A DNA stretch of 64,000 nt from an uncultured Algibacter sp. (GTDB taxonomy: Bacteria; Bacteroidota; Bacteroidia; Flavobacteriales; Flavobacteriaceae): positions 62,001 through 126,000 of the forward strand of contig NZ_CANKXK010000002.1 of assembly GCF_947487605.1 (NCBI RefSeq), written 5' to 3'. A program made the position numbers and the translations under genes. The first letter of the stretch is position 1; every line of letters starts with the position of its first letter. Shown here one piece after another: positions 9,255 to 18,146 of the stretch. The notes under the pieces were generated by a model. The model did not search any database. It had not been told where the DNA came from and was given only the letters and a program-made list of their open reading frames with translations.

Positions 9255-9371
9255 CATGAATACTTTTTTTGTTAAATACATTAAACTTCTTATAAATCGT
9301 AAATTCTCTTGAATAGTTTCTTTGAATTTACTTTCTTCAAAAGTAGTTTGTTCAGGTAGATTTGGTTCCAT
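9249..9371 (-). CDS. possible 40-aa small protein, unknown
   Basis: An ATG-started frame on the minus strand in the 289-bp gap between the ABC gene and the CoA-transferase encodes a charged 40-residue peptide (MEPNLPEQTTFEESKFKETI, then a basic, hydrophobic tail ending KKVFML). It overlaps the end of the convergent ABC gene by 6 bp. No domain is recognised. It would lie downstream of the CoA-transferase genes on the same strand. Chance occurrence in AT-rich DNA is quite possible. The rest of the gap (9372-9543) shows nothing recognisable. Confidence 0.25.
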   Translation of the reverse strand: MEPNLPEQTTFEESKFKETIQENLRFIRSLMYLTKKVFML

Positions 9372-9543
9372 ATTCGTAGGTTAAGTTTATGGTAGATTTT
9401 GGGCAAATCTGTTATTTAATTTGGTTTATTTGGGGACTGTAAATATGAAACAAATTTTCAATATATCAGTTTAAAAACAAATAAAATCGATGAAATGCAT
9501 ATAATTTTAACATTTTGTCGATTATTATTACGCTTTATGGTAT

Positions 9544-10197
9544 TTACAGATTCATTTCAGGAATATCTCCATCAATAATTAAATTCCCTTCTGTAGCATT
9601 TTTTATTTCTTCAACTGTAACTCCAGGAGCGCGTTCTAAAAGTTTAAATCCGTTTGTTGTTACCTCTAATACCGCCATATTAGTTACAATTTTTTTTACG
9701 CACCCTACTCCAGTTAATGGAAGTGAACAATTCTTAAGTAATTTAGATTCGCCACGCTTATTGGTATGCATCATAGCGACTATTATATTTTCAGCACTTG
9801 CTACTAAATCCATAGCACCTCCCATACCTTTAACCATCTTTCCTGGAATTTTCCAATTTGCTATATCTCCATTTTCAGCTACTTCCATAGCGCCTAAAAT
9901 GGTTAAATCTACATGTTGGCCTCGTATCATAGAAAAACTCATGGCTGAATCAAAAAAACTAGCTCCTGGCAATGTGGTAATAGTTTGTTTACCAGCATTT
10001 ATTACATCGGCATCTTCTTCACCTTCAAATGGAAAAGGTCCCATTCCTAAAACCCCATTTTCACTTTGAAATTCAACCTCTATATCATTTCGTACATAGT
10101 TAGCAACTAATGTTGGTATTCCAATTCCTAAGTTTACATAGTAACCATCTTGTACTTCTTTTGCAATTCTTTTTGCAATTCCTGTTTTATCTAACAT
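9544..10197 (-). CDS. scoB: 3-oxoacid CoA-transferase subunit B
   Basis: Beta subunit of a succinyl-CoA:3-oxoacid CoA-transferase, which activates acetoacetate using succinyl-CoA in ketone-body or fatty-acid breakdown. The catalytic glutamate is E46 in SENGVLGMG. Other family motifs are GYYVNLGIGIPTLV near the start and MKGMGGAMDL with NLIIDGDIPEM at the end region. At 217 aa it is of normal length. Subunit A is encoded 155 bp upstream on the same strand, separated by two palindromic repeats. Acetate or butyrate CoA-transferase activity is the main alternative. Confidence 0.93.
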   Translation of the reverse strand: MLDKTGIAKRIAKEVQDGYYVNLGIGIPTLVANYVRNDIEVEFQSENGVLGMGPFPFEGEEDADVINAGKQTITTLPGASFFDSAMSFSMIRGQHVDLTILGAMEVAENGDIANWKIPGKMVKGMGGAMDLVASAENIIVAMMHTNKRGESKLLKNCSLPLTGVGCVKKIVTNMAVLEVTTNGFKLLERAPGVTVEEIKNATEGNLIIDGDIPEMNL

Positions 10198-10214
10198 CTA
10201 TATTTCCTTTTTGT

Positions 10215-10236
10215 TATTCCCGCGAAGGCGGAAATC
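10215..10236. repeat. short REP-like palindrome, CCGC-GAAG-GCGG type
   Basis: An imperfect palindrome with core CCGCGAAGGCGG in the gap between the two CoA-transferase subunit genes. A related unit with core CCTCGATGGAGG is at 31262-31283. In both places an AACCT/AGGTT palindrome follows within 26-75 bp. Confidence 0.7.
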
Positions 10237-10309
10237 TTTTTGATTGAAACTCTATTACTATTTACTATGGTTTCCTGTTTAACCTGTTGTCATAATTATT
10301 TCTAAGTTT

Positions 10310-10342
10310 AAACCTACGAGGTTTTTAAAACCTCACAGGTTT
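10310..10342. repeat. 33-nt REP palindrome, AAACCTGTGAGGTTTT type
   Basis: Arms AAACCTACGAGGTTTT and AAAACCTCACAGGTTT pair with two mismatches. The sequence resembles, but is distinct from, the hemF-flanking palindromes, and has a degraded relative at 31310-31340. It lies 10 bp downstream of the stop of subunit A (complement strand) and may form an mRNA hairpin between the two cistrons. Confidence 0.8.
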
Positions 10343-10352
10343 ATAATCATTA

Positions 10353-11054
10353 TTATACTTTTGGTCTTACAGTTCTCTGCTCAATGCGTTTCTCATACGT
10401 TTCTCCTTGAAAAATGCGTTTTACAAATATTCCTGGAATATGAATTTGATTAGGATCTAGTGTACCTAAAGGAACTAGCTCTTCTACCTCAGCTACCGTA
10501 ATTTTTGCTGCTCCACACATATTTGGATTAAAGTTTCGCGCAGTTCCTTTAAAAACTAGATTTCCAGCTTCATCCCCTTTCCATGCTTTTACAAAAGCAA
10601 AATCTGCTTTAAAAGCATGTTCTAAAACATACATTTTACCATCAAATTCACGCGTTTCTTTGCCTTCGGCTACTTCTGTCCCATAACCCGCTGGCGTATA
10701 AATGGCTGGAAATCCAGCTTGAGCAGCCCGACAACGTTCGGCTAGAGTGCCTTGAGGAATAAGTTCTACGTCTAATTCTCCTGACAGCATTTGGCGTTCA
10801 AATTCATCATTTTCGCCTACATAAGACGACACCATTTTTTTTATCTGCTTTTGCTGAAGTAATAGCCCTAATCCAAAATCGTCCACACCTGCATTATTAG
10901 ATATACAGGTTAGTCCAGACACACCTAGTTTTACCAATTCTGCTATCGCATTTTCAGGAATACCGCTAAGTCCAAAACCCCCAAACATGAAAGTCATATT
11001 ATTAGAAACACCTTGAAGAGCTTCTTGGACGTTTGCTACTTTTTTACTTATCAT
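10353..11054 (-). CDS. scoA: 3-oxoacid CoA-transferase subunit A
   Basis: Alpha subunit of the same heterodimeric or heterotetrameric CoA-transferase. The CoA-binding glycine motif [16 protein letters not shown] is close to the N-terminus. Further family segments are [38 protein letters not shown] and the C-terminal [15 protein letters not shown]. Length is 233 aa, normal for ScoA. It precedes subunit B on the minus strand, as usual for this pair. Repeats in the 155-bp gap between them may alter relative expression, but the two products must act together. Confidence 0.94.
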   Translation of the reverse strand: MISKKVANVQEALQGVSNNMTFMFGGFGLSGIPENAIAELVKLGVSGLTCISNNAGVDDFGLGLLLQQKQIKKMVSSYVGENDEFERQMLSGELDVELIPQGTLAERCRAAQAGFPAIYTPAGYGTEVAEGKETREFDGKMYVLEHAFKADFAFVKAWKGDEAGNLVFKGTARNFNPNMCGAAKITVAEVEELVPLGTLDPNQIHIPGIFVKRIFQGETYEKRIEQRTVRPKV

Positions 11055-11127
11055 TTAATTCGTAATTTTTGTTGTATAAAATTACAAATAATTGAATTAT
11101 AAGATACGAATATTAAGAAATAAAAAA

Positions 11128-11258
11128 GAGGCTGTCTAAAAAATAACTATTATACGCCATTACGAGAAATTTTGATTTCGAAGTAATCTCCTAATCAATA
11201 ACTTGAATTTGAAAAATTCCTTCACTTTGTTAGGAATGACACATTTTTAGACAACCTC
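11128..11258. repeat. 131-bp inverted-repeat element ending in GAGGCTGTCTAAAAA, copy 1
   Basis: The left arm GAGGCTGTCTAAAAA (11128-11142) pairs with the right arm at 11244-11258 with one mismatch. The interior holds further palindromic stretches. The whole lies in the gap between PBP1A and the CoA-transferase genes, which face the same way, and ends 8 bp from the PBP1A stop. The second copy (16705-16761) has the same ends but a much shorter, different interior. It looks like a small non-coding mobile or terminator-like repeat. Confidence 0.75.
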
Positions 11259-11266
11259 CTGTAGAT

Positions 11267-13612
11267 TTAATTGAAGTCTAGATCATCTGGAATTTCTTCA
11301 TCACCAGAATCATCAATTATTTTTGTTCCTCCTTTTGAACAATCAACATTTATGGAAAGTTCTGTAGGCTCTATAAATTCATCTTTAGAAATTCCTAATT
11401 CTTCATCAGCATAACAATTCCTCATGTAAATAGCCCAAATTGGCAATGCCATTGCTGCCCCTTGCCCATAAGTAATACTAGAAAAGTGTGCCGCTCTTTC
11501 TTCAGCACCTACCCACACTCCAGTTACTAGGTTTGGAACCATACCCATAAACCATCCATCACTTTGATTCTGTGTTGTTCCTGTTTTTCCAGCAATTGGG
11601 TTTGTAAATTCATAAGGATAGCCCGTAATAATTTCGCGATAATCTGCTCTGTAAGCATCTGCTCCTTTTGTTCTTAAACGTGCTCCTGAGCCATACTGGG
11701 TAACCCCTTCTAAAAGTTTAACTGTTACATAGGCCGTTTCTTCACTTAAAACGTCTTTAGTTTCAGGTGTAAACTGATATAAAATAGTTCCGTTTTTATC
11801 TTGAATACTTGTAACCATTACTGGCTTAGTATAAACACCTTGGTTTGCAAATGTTGAATAAGCTCCAACCATTTCATAAACACTTAATTCTGGCACTCCT
11901 AATGCTATAGCTGGCACAGGTAATACCTCAGACTTTATGCCTAATTTTTGTGCTAAATCAACCACAGTTTGTGGACCAACCTTATCAATTAATCTCGCGG
12001 TCACTGTGTTTACAGAATTTGCCAACGCATTTTTAAGCGTTCTTGTGCCACCATAATCATGATTTGAATTTTTTGGGCACCATTCTTTAGGATTTCCATA
12101 TTTACCGGCCTCTATACAAAATGGTGTGTCTGGATATTCGTCGCATGGCGATGCGTGTAATTGATCTATCGCAGCCGCATATACCAATGGTTTAAATGTA
12201 GAACCTACTTGACGCTTTCCTTGTTTTACCATGTCGTATTGAAAATGTCTGTAATTCATTCCACCAACCCAAGCTTTAACATGACCTGTTTGTGGGTCCA
12301 TAGACATCATGCCTGTTCTTAAAAAAGACTTATAATAGCGCATCGAATCGATTGGCTTCATGATGGTATCGATTTCTGATGGTTGGCCATCTTTCCATTC
12401 AAAAACAGACATTTTAATTGGCTTATAAAATGATTCTTCTATTTCTTTATTAGGTTTCTTCAAATCATACTTCATGTGACGCCAACGTTCAGACTGTCTC
12501 ATTGAACGCCACAATAATGTATCAATTGCTCCAGTTGTTAAATCTAAAAATGGTGCTGTTGGGTTTCTTTTAGGTGTGTTTTGGTGAAAAAACTCTGCTT
12601 GCAACCTAGGCATGTGTTGTTGTACAGCATCCTCGGCGTACTGTTGCATACGCGAATCTATTGTGGTATACACTTTTAGACCGTCGCTATTAATATTGTA
12701 CTTAGTGCCATCTGGTTTTGGATTGTCTTTTATCCAATCTTTCATAAAAGCGCGTAAATACTCTCTAAAATAGGTGGCTATCCCTTCTCGATGAGACTCA
12801 GGTGTATAACGCAAATCTAGTTCTGTGCCTTGAAGTGAATCTTTTAATTTTTCAGAAATGTACCCGTACTTTTCCATTTGTGCAAGAACCACATTTCGTC
12901 TTTCTCTTACCAACTCTGGACGTCTTCTCGGGTTAAAAAGCGAAGAGTTTTTAAACATACCCACCAACATTGCAGATTCTTTTAATTCCAAATCAACTGG
13001 TTCTTTACCAAAATAAATTCGGGCGGCACTTCTAATGCCATCGGCATTATTTAAAAAATCGTAAATATTAAAATACTGAGTTATTATTTCTTCTTTGGTG
13101 TATTGGCGCTCTAAACGCGTGGCAATAATCCATTCTCTCACTTTTTGAAAACCACGTTCAAACTTACTATTAGAAACTTGTTTTGTAAACAATTGTTTTG
13201 CTAATTGCTGTGAAATAGTACTCGCTCCTCCTCCACTACCTAATTTAACCAAAGCTCGTAATGTACCTCTAGCATCAATGCCTGCATGACCATGAAATCT
13301 GGCATCTTCAGTAGCAATTAATGCATCTATTAAATGCTGCGGTAATTCATCATAATCAACAGGTGTTCTATTGTCATTGAAATAGAATTTTCCTAAAGTC
13401 TGTCCGTCTGAAGAAATAATTTCAGTAGCTAGATTTGTTTTTGGATTTTCTAAAACCGTATGATCTGGCATTTCCCCTAAAAAACCCAAAGATGCCAATA
13501 AAAACAGTACCGCAATTAAAATGACTCCTCCCAAAAAGGTAATCCAAAACCAACGGATGTATTTTGAAAAATCCTGAATAATTTTTGTTTTTTTCTTTGT
13601 TGCTTTTGCCAT
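11267..13612 (-). CDS. mrcA: penicillin-binding protein 1A, bifunctional peptidoglycan glycosyltransferase/transpeptidase
   Basis: Class A PBP that polymerises lipid II and cross-links glycan strands in the periplasm, anchored by one membrane segment at about residues 20-42. The GT51 domain shows E102 in TEDARFHGHAGIDARG and the region SGGGASTISQQLAKQLF. The transpeptidase domain shows S471-TF-K474, SVN at 533-535 and KTG at 676-678 in AGKTGTTQNQSDGWF. The acidic tail after about 735 is typical of Bacteroidota. At 781 aa it is full length. It is 63 bp downstream of gldH on the same strand. Confidence 0.95.
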   Translation of the reverse strand: MAKATKKKTKIIQDFSKYIRWFWITFLGGVILIAVLFLLASLGFLGEMPDHTVLENPKTNLATEIISSDGQTLGKFYFNDNRTPVDYDELPQHLIDALIATEDARFHGHAGIDARGTLRALVKLGSGGGASTISQQLAKQLFTKQVSNSKFERGFQKVREWIIATRLERQYTKEEIITQYFNIYDFLNNADGIRSAARIYFGKEPVDLELKESAMLVGMFKNSSLFNPRRRPELVRERRNVVLAQMEKYGYISEKLKDSLQGTELDLRYTPESHREGIATYFREYLRAFMKDWIKDNPKPDGTKYNINSDGLKVYTTIDSRMQQYAEDAVQQHMPRLQAEFFHQNTPKRNPTAPFLDLTTGAIDTLLWRSMRQSERWRHMKYDLKKPNKEIEESFYKPIKMSVFEWKDGQPSEIDTIMKPIDSMRYYKSFLRTGMMSMDPQTGHVKAWVGGMNYRHFQYDMVKQGKRQVGSTFKPLVYAAAIDQLHASPCDEYPDTPFCIEAGKYGNPKEWCPKNSNHDYGGTRTLKNALANSVNTVTARLIDKVGPQTVVDLAQKLGIKSEVLPVPAIALGVPELSVYEMVGAYSTFANQGVYTKPVMVTSIQDKNGTILYQFTPETKDVLSEETAYVTVKLLEGVTQYGSGARLRTKGADAYRADYREIITGYPYEFTNPIAGKTGTTQNQSDGWFMGMVPNLVTGVWVGAEERAAHFSSITYGQGAAMALPIWAIYMRNCYADEELGISKDEFIEPTELSINVDCSKGGTKIIDDSGDEEIPDDLDFN

Positions 13613-13675
13613 GTACTTAATCTATATAATACATCTCGATACTATTTTGCTTACGCTAAATTACTCGATGTGACA

Positions 13676-14170
13676 TTAGTTATTATTTATTCTTTCAATT
13701 CTAAACCCAATATCTGTAACTCCTTCAAGCTCTATAACGCCATTTACTTTTCCATTTTCTCTCATAGCGTGCTGAATATTAACAGTATATTCTCCAGACT
13801 CTTTAAAGACAACTTGCTCTTTATACCATAGCTTATTTTCTTTTACATCGGTAAAACCAGATCCCAGTAATTTCCCTGTAGGATCTGCCATTCTATACTC
13901 TAAAGTATCCTTTATAGTTTTGCCATGAGGAAAAACCATTTCGACAATTAAAAATAAGTTATTGTACTTGTAAGTATTGGTGTTTCTTAAATTAACAAAC
14001 AGATTGTAGGGGTTAATTGAATCTGGGGGATTAATTTTAAAACTTGTTATAGAGTCTTTATGCCACGAATCTGGCACAGATTTATATTTATCGAAAACGC
14101 GATTAGAATCGCATGAAACAGCTAGAACTAAAAATATTAGAAAAAACAGGAATACACTATTTCGAGGCAT
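13676..14170 (-). CDS. gldH: gliding motility lipoprotein GldH
   Basis: A lipoprotein needed for gliding in Flavobacterium; its exact role is not settled. The start at 14170 gives MPRNSVFLFFLIFLVLAVSC, a clean lipoprotein signal with acylated C20. A longer frame up to 14263 would add 31 residues without a signal-like start and would overlap ricT far more. The mature part has the GldH pattern VFDKYKSVPDSWHKD, VNLRNTNTYKYNNLFLIVEM and the C-terminal GVTDIGFRIERI. It overlaps the ricT 3' end by 14 bp, so co-expression is likely; ricT next to gldH is a familiar flavobacterial arrangement. Confidence 0.88.
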   Translation of the reverse strand: MPRNSVFLFFLIFLVLAVSCDSNRVFDKYKSVPDSWHKDSITSFKINPPDSINPYNLFVNLRNTNTYKYNNLFLIVEMVFPHGKTIKDTLEYRMADPTGKLLGSGFTDVKENKLWYKEQVVFKESGEYTVNIQHAMRENGKVNGVIELEGVTDIGFRIERINNN

Positions 14171-15341
14171 TTTTACTATTTTGAGGTTTTCTTCGGTTGT
14201 TTCTATTTTTATTAGATCTGTTCCTATTATTTTTACGTTTCTTATGACGTTTTGGACTATCAAAACGTGTTAAACTATCTTGACCTACAACGTTTTCAAA
14301 TTCAGCTTTAGTGTCTTCAACTAAATCTGATGCATACTCTTCAAGGCTAGCTACTTTTTTCTTTCCTCTATTTATTTCAATAATTTCATTGGCTTGCTCT
14401 GTAGTAATCTTGTGCCAATTCATCCATTCCCCTTCATAAGCATACCACAAGTGTCCTTTAAAAATATCTGTTTTTTGACATACTGCTGTTCCTTTTTCAG
14501 TGTAGAGTTTGGTGTCGTTTTTCGGAAAACTTTTTAAAGCATCCAAATACGTATCTAACTCATAATTTAAACAGCATTTAAGTTTACCGCATTGACCTGC
14601 TAATTTTTGTGGGTTTAGCGATAGTTGTTGATAACGTGCTGCCGATGTACTTACCGAACGAAAATCTGTTAACCAAGTAGAGCAGCATAATTCCCGACCG
14701 CAAGAACCAATACCTCCTAACCTTGAAGCTTCTTGACGAAAACCAACTTGTTTCATTTCTATACGCGTTCTAAACTCTCGAGCGAATACTTTAATAAGCT
14801 CTCGGAAATCTACGCGTTCTTCGGCAGTATAATAAAAAGTTGCTTTGCTAGCATCTCCTTGAAATTCGATATCTGAAATTTTCATTTGCAATTTCAAATC
14901 AATTGCAAATTGACGCGCTCTAACTTTCATTGGCTCCTCTTTGTCGCGAGCTGCAGACCAAATATCAATATCTTTTTGACTTGCCTTACGGTATATCTTT
15001 AAAATATCTTCCCCTTCTTGAGCAATATTCTTGCGTTTCATTTGTACTCGTACCAATTCCCCAACCAAGGTAACCATACCAATATCATGTCCAGATTTAG
15101 CTTGTGTAGCAACTATATCGCCTATGCTAAGTGTTAAATTTTCAAGGTTTTTGTAGTAATGTTTTCTTCCGTTTTTAAAACGAACCTCAACCCAATCAAA
15201 AGGTTTTTCTCCATTTGGTAAGGACATATTTGCAAGCCAATCGAAAACAGTTAGTTTATTACAACTATCTGTACCGCAAGTGCCATTGTTTTTGCATCCT
15301 TTAGGTTGACCGTCTTTAGTTGAGCAACTAGCGCAAGCCAT
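14157..15341 (-). CDS. ricT: PSP1-domain protein, RicT/YaaT family
   Basis: Relative of Bacillus RicT (YaaT), which acts with RicA and RicF in an Fe-S-containing complex that stimulates RNase Y-dependent mRNA processing; the role in Bacteroidota is untested. The PSP1 core spans about 40-300 with YYTAEERVDFRELIKVFAREFRTRIEM, GGIGSCGRELCCSTWL and LAGQCGKLKCCLNYE, where the cysteines match the cluster ligands. The N-terminus has an extra cysteine-rich segment (MACASCSTKDGQPKGCKNN). The C-terminus (about 360-394) is a basic, asparagine-rich tail that could touch RNA. The gene precedes gldH with a short overlap. Confidence 0.87.
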   Translation of the reverse strand: MACASCSTKDGQPKGCKNNGTCGTDSCNKLTVFDWLANMSLPNGEKPFDWVEVRFKNGRKHYYKNLENLTLSIGDIVATQAKSGHDIGMVTLVGELVRVQMKRKNIAQEGEDILKIYRKASQKDIDIWSAARDKEEPMKVRARQFAIDLKLQMKISDIEFQGDASKATFYYTAEERVDFRELIKVFAREFRTRIEMKQVGFRQEASRLGGIGSCGRELCCSTWLTDFRSVSTSAARYQQLSLNPQKLAGQCGKLKCCLNYELDTYLDALKSFPKNDTKLYTEKGTAVCQKTDIFKGHLWYAYEGEWMNWHKITTEQANEIIEINRGKKKVASLEEYASDLVEDTKAEFENVVGQDSLTRFDSPKRHKKRKNNRNRSNKNRNNRRKPQNSKNASK

Positions 15342-15531
15342 ATATTATATATATTGAATTCGTCAATAATTATAAATTATTACGAATGAAGGTTAATAAT
15401 TAATTGTTCCTTGCTTAAAATTAGTTACTTATAGCAAATATGCAAGACCCAACTTCTTGAGGTAAAGATAAGATTATTATACAGACTTGAAAACAAAGTT
15501 TTTTAAAGAAAATTTACAGCTATTAATTGCC

Positions 15532-16599
15532 TTATTCCTTCTTTAAAATATCAAAAATATTTCTCAAGTCCTTTTTATATGGCAGGTGGTCGGCACGTCC
15601 TTTTTTAAAGATGTCATTACTATTACCTTGTCCTTTACGCAATGCTTTTTGTTCTTCGTAAGGCAATTGGTGTATTTCTTTACAATTAGCTGAACAACAA
15701 TTATTCATTTCTTCTTTACATGCATCACACTGAATGAATAATAAATGACAAGCATCGTTTGCACAATTTGTATGTATATCAAAAGGGGATCCACATTGAT
15801 GACATTGGGCTATTACATCATCGCTTATTTTTTCAGCTCTACGCTCATCAAACACAAAATTCTTACCTAAAAATTTGTTCTCTAGATTTTTTTCTTTTAT
15901 TTGACGCGTATATTCAATAATACCTCCTTCTAGTTGATATACATTTTTAAACCCTTTATGTTTAAAATAAGCACTTGCTTTTTCACAACGAATACCTCCT
16001 GTACAATACATAACTAGTTTTTTATCCTCCTTATGTTCCTTTAAATCATCTTCTATAATATCTAAAGATTCTCTAAAGGTATCTACATCTGGTGTTATGG
16101 CATTTTTAAAATGACCTATTTCGCTTTCATAGTGGTTACGCATGTCTACCAAAACGGTATTCTCGTCTTCAATAAGTTCATTAAACTTATCTGCTCCAAC
16201 ATGAACACCTTTATTTGTGACATCAAATGTGTTATCGTTTAAACCATCTGCTACTATTTTATTTCGAACTTTTACTTTTAATTTTAGGAAGGACATGTTA
16301 TCCTGCTCGACAGCAATATTTAATCGAATGTCTTTAAGAAAATCTATAGTATCTAAATGCGATTTGAATTCATTAAATCTATCTGCAGGTAAAGACAATT
16401 GGCCATTAATACCTTCGTGAGCCACATAAATACGTCCTAAAACTTCTAAGGCATCCCAAACGATAAATAACTGATCTCTAAATTCTTGAGGATTGCCAAT
16501 TTTGGCATATTGATAAAAAGAAAGTGTTAATCGTTCCTTACCGGCTTTCTCGATTAATTCTGCTCTTTCTTTTGCGCTTAGTTTATTGTACAGTTGCAT
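15532..16599 (-). CDS. trhO: tRNA uridine(34) hydroxylase, rhodanese family (TrhO/YceA)
   Basis: TrhO hydroxylates U34 of certain tRNAs using oxygen, leading to 5-methoxyuridine-type wobble modifications. The N-terminal UPF0176 domain includes GRIYVAHEGINGQLS. The rhodanese domain has the active cysteine C199 in VMYCTGGIRCEKASAY. A C-terminal cysteine-rich part (about 263-310, CHQCGSPFDIHTNCANDACH and CCSANC) probably binds metal. Length of 355 aa is normal. A -7-like box TACTTTTG lies on the complement of 16639-16646. A 190-bp AT-rich gap with nothing recognised separates it from ricT. Confidence 0.92.
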   Translation of the reverse strand: MQLYNKLSAKERAELIEKAGKERLTLSFYQYAKIGNPQEFRDQLFIVWDALEVLGRIYVAHEGINGQLSLPADRFNEFKSHLDTIDFLKDIRLNIAVEQDNMSFLKLKVKVRNKIVADGLNDNTFDVTNKGVHVGADKFNELIEDENTVLVDMRNHYESEIGHFKNAITPDVDTFRESLDIIEDDLKEHKEDKKLVMYCTGGIRCEKASAYFKHKGFKNVYQLEGGIIEYTRQIKEKNLENKFLGKNFVFDERRAEKISDDVIAQCHQCGSPFDIHTNCANDACHLLFIQCDACKEEMNNCCSANCKEIHQLPYEEQKALRKGQGNSNDIFKKGRADHLPYKKDLRNIFDILKKE

Positions 16600-16704
16600 G
16601 CTATACTAATTTATAAGGTTAAAGAATATTTTAAGTCGCAAAAGTACGATTTTTTTGAAAAGTAATTTTAATCATTATGCCTCAGATTAATTCATAAAAA
16701 AAAA

Positions 16705-16761
16705 GAGGCTGTCTAAAAAGCAAGCTCAATATGACATCGAACTTACTTTTTAGACAGCCTC
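16705..16761. repeat. inverted-repeat element ending in GAGGCTGTCTAAAAAG, copy 2
   Basis: Perfect 16-nt arms (16705-16720 and 16746-16761) around a 25-nt loop. The arm sequence is the same as at the ends of the element at 11128-11258, whose interior is different and longer. A-runs before and T-runs inside would allow a terminator-like hairpin on either strand. Confidence 0.85.
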
Positions 16762-16821
16762 TTTAATTGACTAATCCTTGGTTAATATATTTTTAAAATT
16801 TCTTAAAAACTATACCTAAGA

Positions 16822-16914
16822 TTAGCCACCATCGGCTTTACAATTACTATTTATAAAAACGGTAATTGAAACACCTAATGTTGATATTAAAATTGTTTGT
16901 TTGAAAAATTTCAT
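16822..16914 (-). CDS. possible 30-aa secreted or membrane peptide
   Basis: An ATG-started frame encodes MKFFKQTILISTLGVSITVF followed by INSNCKADGG and a stop. It has a basic start, a hydrophobic stretch of about 15 residues, one cysteine and a terminal Gly-Gly, like a short signal-bearing peptide. It is isolated between a repeat element and an 11-bp stem-loop upstream of recA. No -7 box was found for it. It may be a real small gene or chance; no family is recognised. Confidence 0.4.
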   Translation of the reverse strand: MKFFKQTILISTLGVSITVFINSNCKADGG

Positions 16915-16965
16915 TCTTATTTCATCTTCGTGTTTTAGTAAATTACTATAAGTAAGATGTAATTG

Positions 16966-17007
16966 GCATAACCAGAAAATTCGGTTAAAAAGAAGCTCTG
17001 GTTATGC
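16966..17007. other. 11-bp perfect stem-loop upstream of recA
   Basis: GCATAACCAGA (16966-16976) and its exact reverse complement (16997-17007) enclose a 20-nt loop. No T-run follows on plus. It lies upstream of both the 30-aa frame (minus) and recA (plus), so it could be an operator, a 5' leader hairpin or a small repeat. Confidence 0.5.
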
Positions 17008-17077
17008 GCATTTCACAGCAATAATTTTCCTCTTCAATTAGTAGATGCAAATTGTGGAAAAAGGTTGCGTGATAAAA

Positions 17078-17108
17078 TTGTATTGTGATAAAAGTTATAG
17101 TATTTTAG
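17078..17108 (+). promoter_or_regulatory. candidate recA promoter
   Basis: TTG at 17078-17080, a 20-base spacer, then TATTTTAG at 17101-17108, one mismatch from the Bacteroidota -7 consensus TAnnTTTG. It is 28 bp upstream of the recA ATG. No LexA-type operator was recognised. Confidence 0.35.
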
Positions 17109-17136
17109 CAGGCATAACTTCAGAAAAAAAATATAA

Positions 17137-18141
17137 ATGAGTGAAAAAGAAGCAAAGTTAAAAGCGCTTAAGCTTACTTTGGATAAGCTAGATAAGGCTT
17201 ACGGAAAAGGTACTGTAATGAAAATGAGTGATGCCGCAATTGAAGATGTTGATGCTATTTCTTCTGGGTCTCTAGGGTTAGATATTGCATTGGGCGTTGG
17301 TGGTTATCCAAGAGGCCGTGTTATAGAAATATATGGCCCTGAATCTTCTGGAAAAACAACACTTACATTGCACGCCATTGCTGAAGCTCAAAAAGCTGGA
17401 GGTATTGCTGCATTTATTGATGCCGAACATGCTTTCGATAGATTTTATGCTGAAAAATTAGGTGTTGATATTGATAATTTAATTATCTCTCAACCAGACA
17501 ATGGCGAACAAGCTCTTGAGATTACCGATAATTTAATTCGCTCTGGTGCTATTGATATTGTAGTAATAGATTCTGTCGCAGCATTAACACCTAAAAGTGA
17601 AATTGAAGGAGAGATGGGAGATTCTAAAATGGGACTTCATGCACGTTTAATGTCTCAGGCATTAAGAAAACTTACAGGTTCTATTAGTAAAACAAATTGT
17701 ACAGTCATATTTATTAATCAATTACGTGAAAAAATTGGTGTTATGTTTGGAAATCCAGAAACCACTACTGGGGGTAACGCCTTAAAATTCTACGCATCTG
17801 TTAGATTAGATATTAGACGTTCTACACAAATAAAAGATAGTGGCGGATCTGTTTTAGGAAACAAAACTCGAGTTAAGGTAGTTAAAAACAAAGTGGCTCC
17901 ACCATTTAAAATGGCAGAATTTGACATTATGTATGGAGAAGGCGTAAGCAAAGTTGGTGAGGTATTAGATATTGCTGTTGAACACGAAATAGTTAAAAAA
18001 AGTGGCTCCTGGTTTAGTTATCAAGACACTAAACTAGGACAAGGTAGAGATGCTGTAAAATCTATAATAAAAGATAATCCAGAGTTACTCGATGAGCTAG
18101 AGGAAAAGATAAAAGCCTCCTTAAAAGGTATTGAAGCTTAA
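17137..18141 (+). CDS. recA: recombinase RecA
   Basis: ATP-dependent strand-exchange protein of homologous recombination, and co-protease in SOS responses. Walker A is GPESSGKT (67-74), and Walker B lies in [21 protein letters not shown]. The DNA-binding loops [16 protein letters not shown] and [16 protein letters not shown] are intact. The C-terminal acidic tail is short, ending SLKGIEA at residue 334, as is usual in Flavobacteriia. It is monocistronic: a hairpin terminator follows directly. Confidence 0.98.
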   Translation: MSEKEAKLKALKLTLDKLDKAYGKGTVMKMSDAAIEDVDAISSGSLGLDIALGVGGYPRGRVIEIYGPESSGKTTLTLHAIAEAQKAGGIAAFIDAEHAFDRFYAEKLGVDIDNLIISQPDNGEQALEITDNLIRSGAIDIVVIDSVAALTPKSEIEGEMGDSKMGLHARLMSQALRKLTGSISKTNCTVIFINQLREKIGVMFGNPETTTGGNALKFYASVRLDIRRSTQIKDSGGSVLGNKTRVKVVKNKVAPPFKMAEFDIMYGEGVSKVGEVLDIAVEHEIVKKSGSWFSYQDTKLGQGRDAVKSIIKDNPELLDELEEKIKASLKGIEA

Positions 18142-18146
18142 AATAA

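Larger units (their letters stand above)
16600..17136. other. 537-bp intergenic region between divergent trhO and recA
   Basis: Contains, in order: a -7-like box for trhO (16639-16646), a perfect inverted-repeat element (16705-16761), a possible 30-aa secreted peptide gene on minus (16822-16914), an 11-bp stem-loop (16966-17007) and a candidate recA promoter (17078-17108). Nothing else was recognised. Confidence 0.7.

Noticed and set aside
9515-10069. 184-codon plus-strand frame
   Set aside because: Antisense shadow of the CoA-transferase subunit B gene, whose product is a clear family member. No motif on plus.
13632-13674. Imperfect palindrome between gldH and the PBP1A gene (core CTCGATAC to ACTCGATG)
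   Set aside because: Resembles known Bacteroidota short repeats, but the arms pair poorly and no second copy was found in the window. Not listed as a feature.
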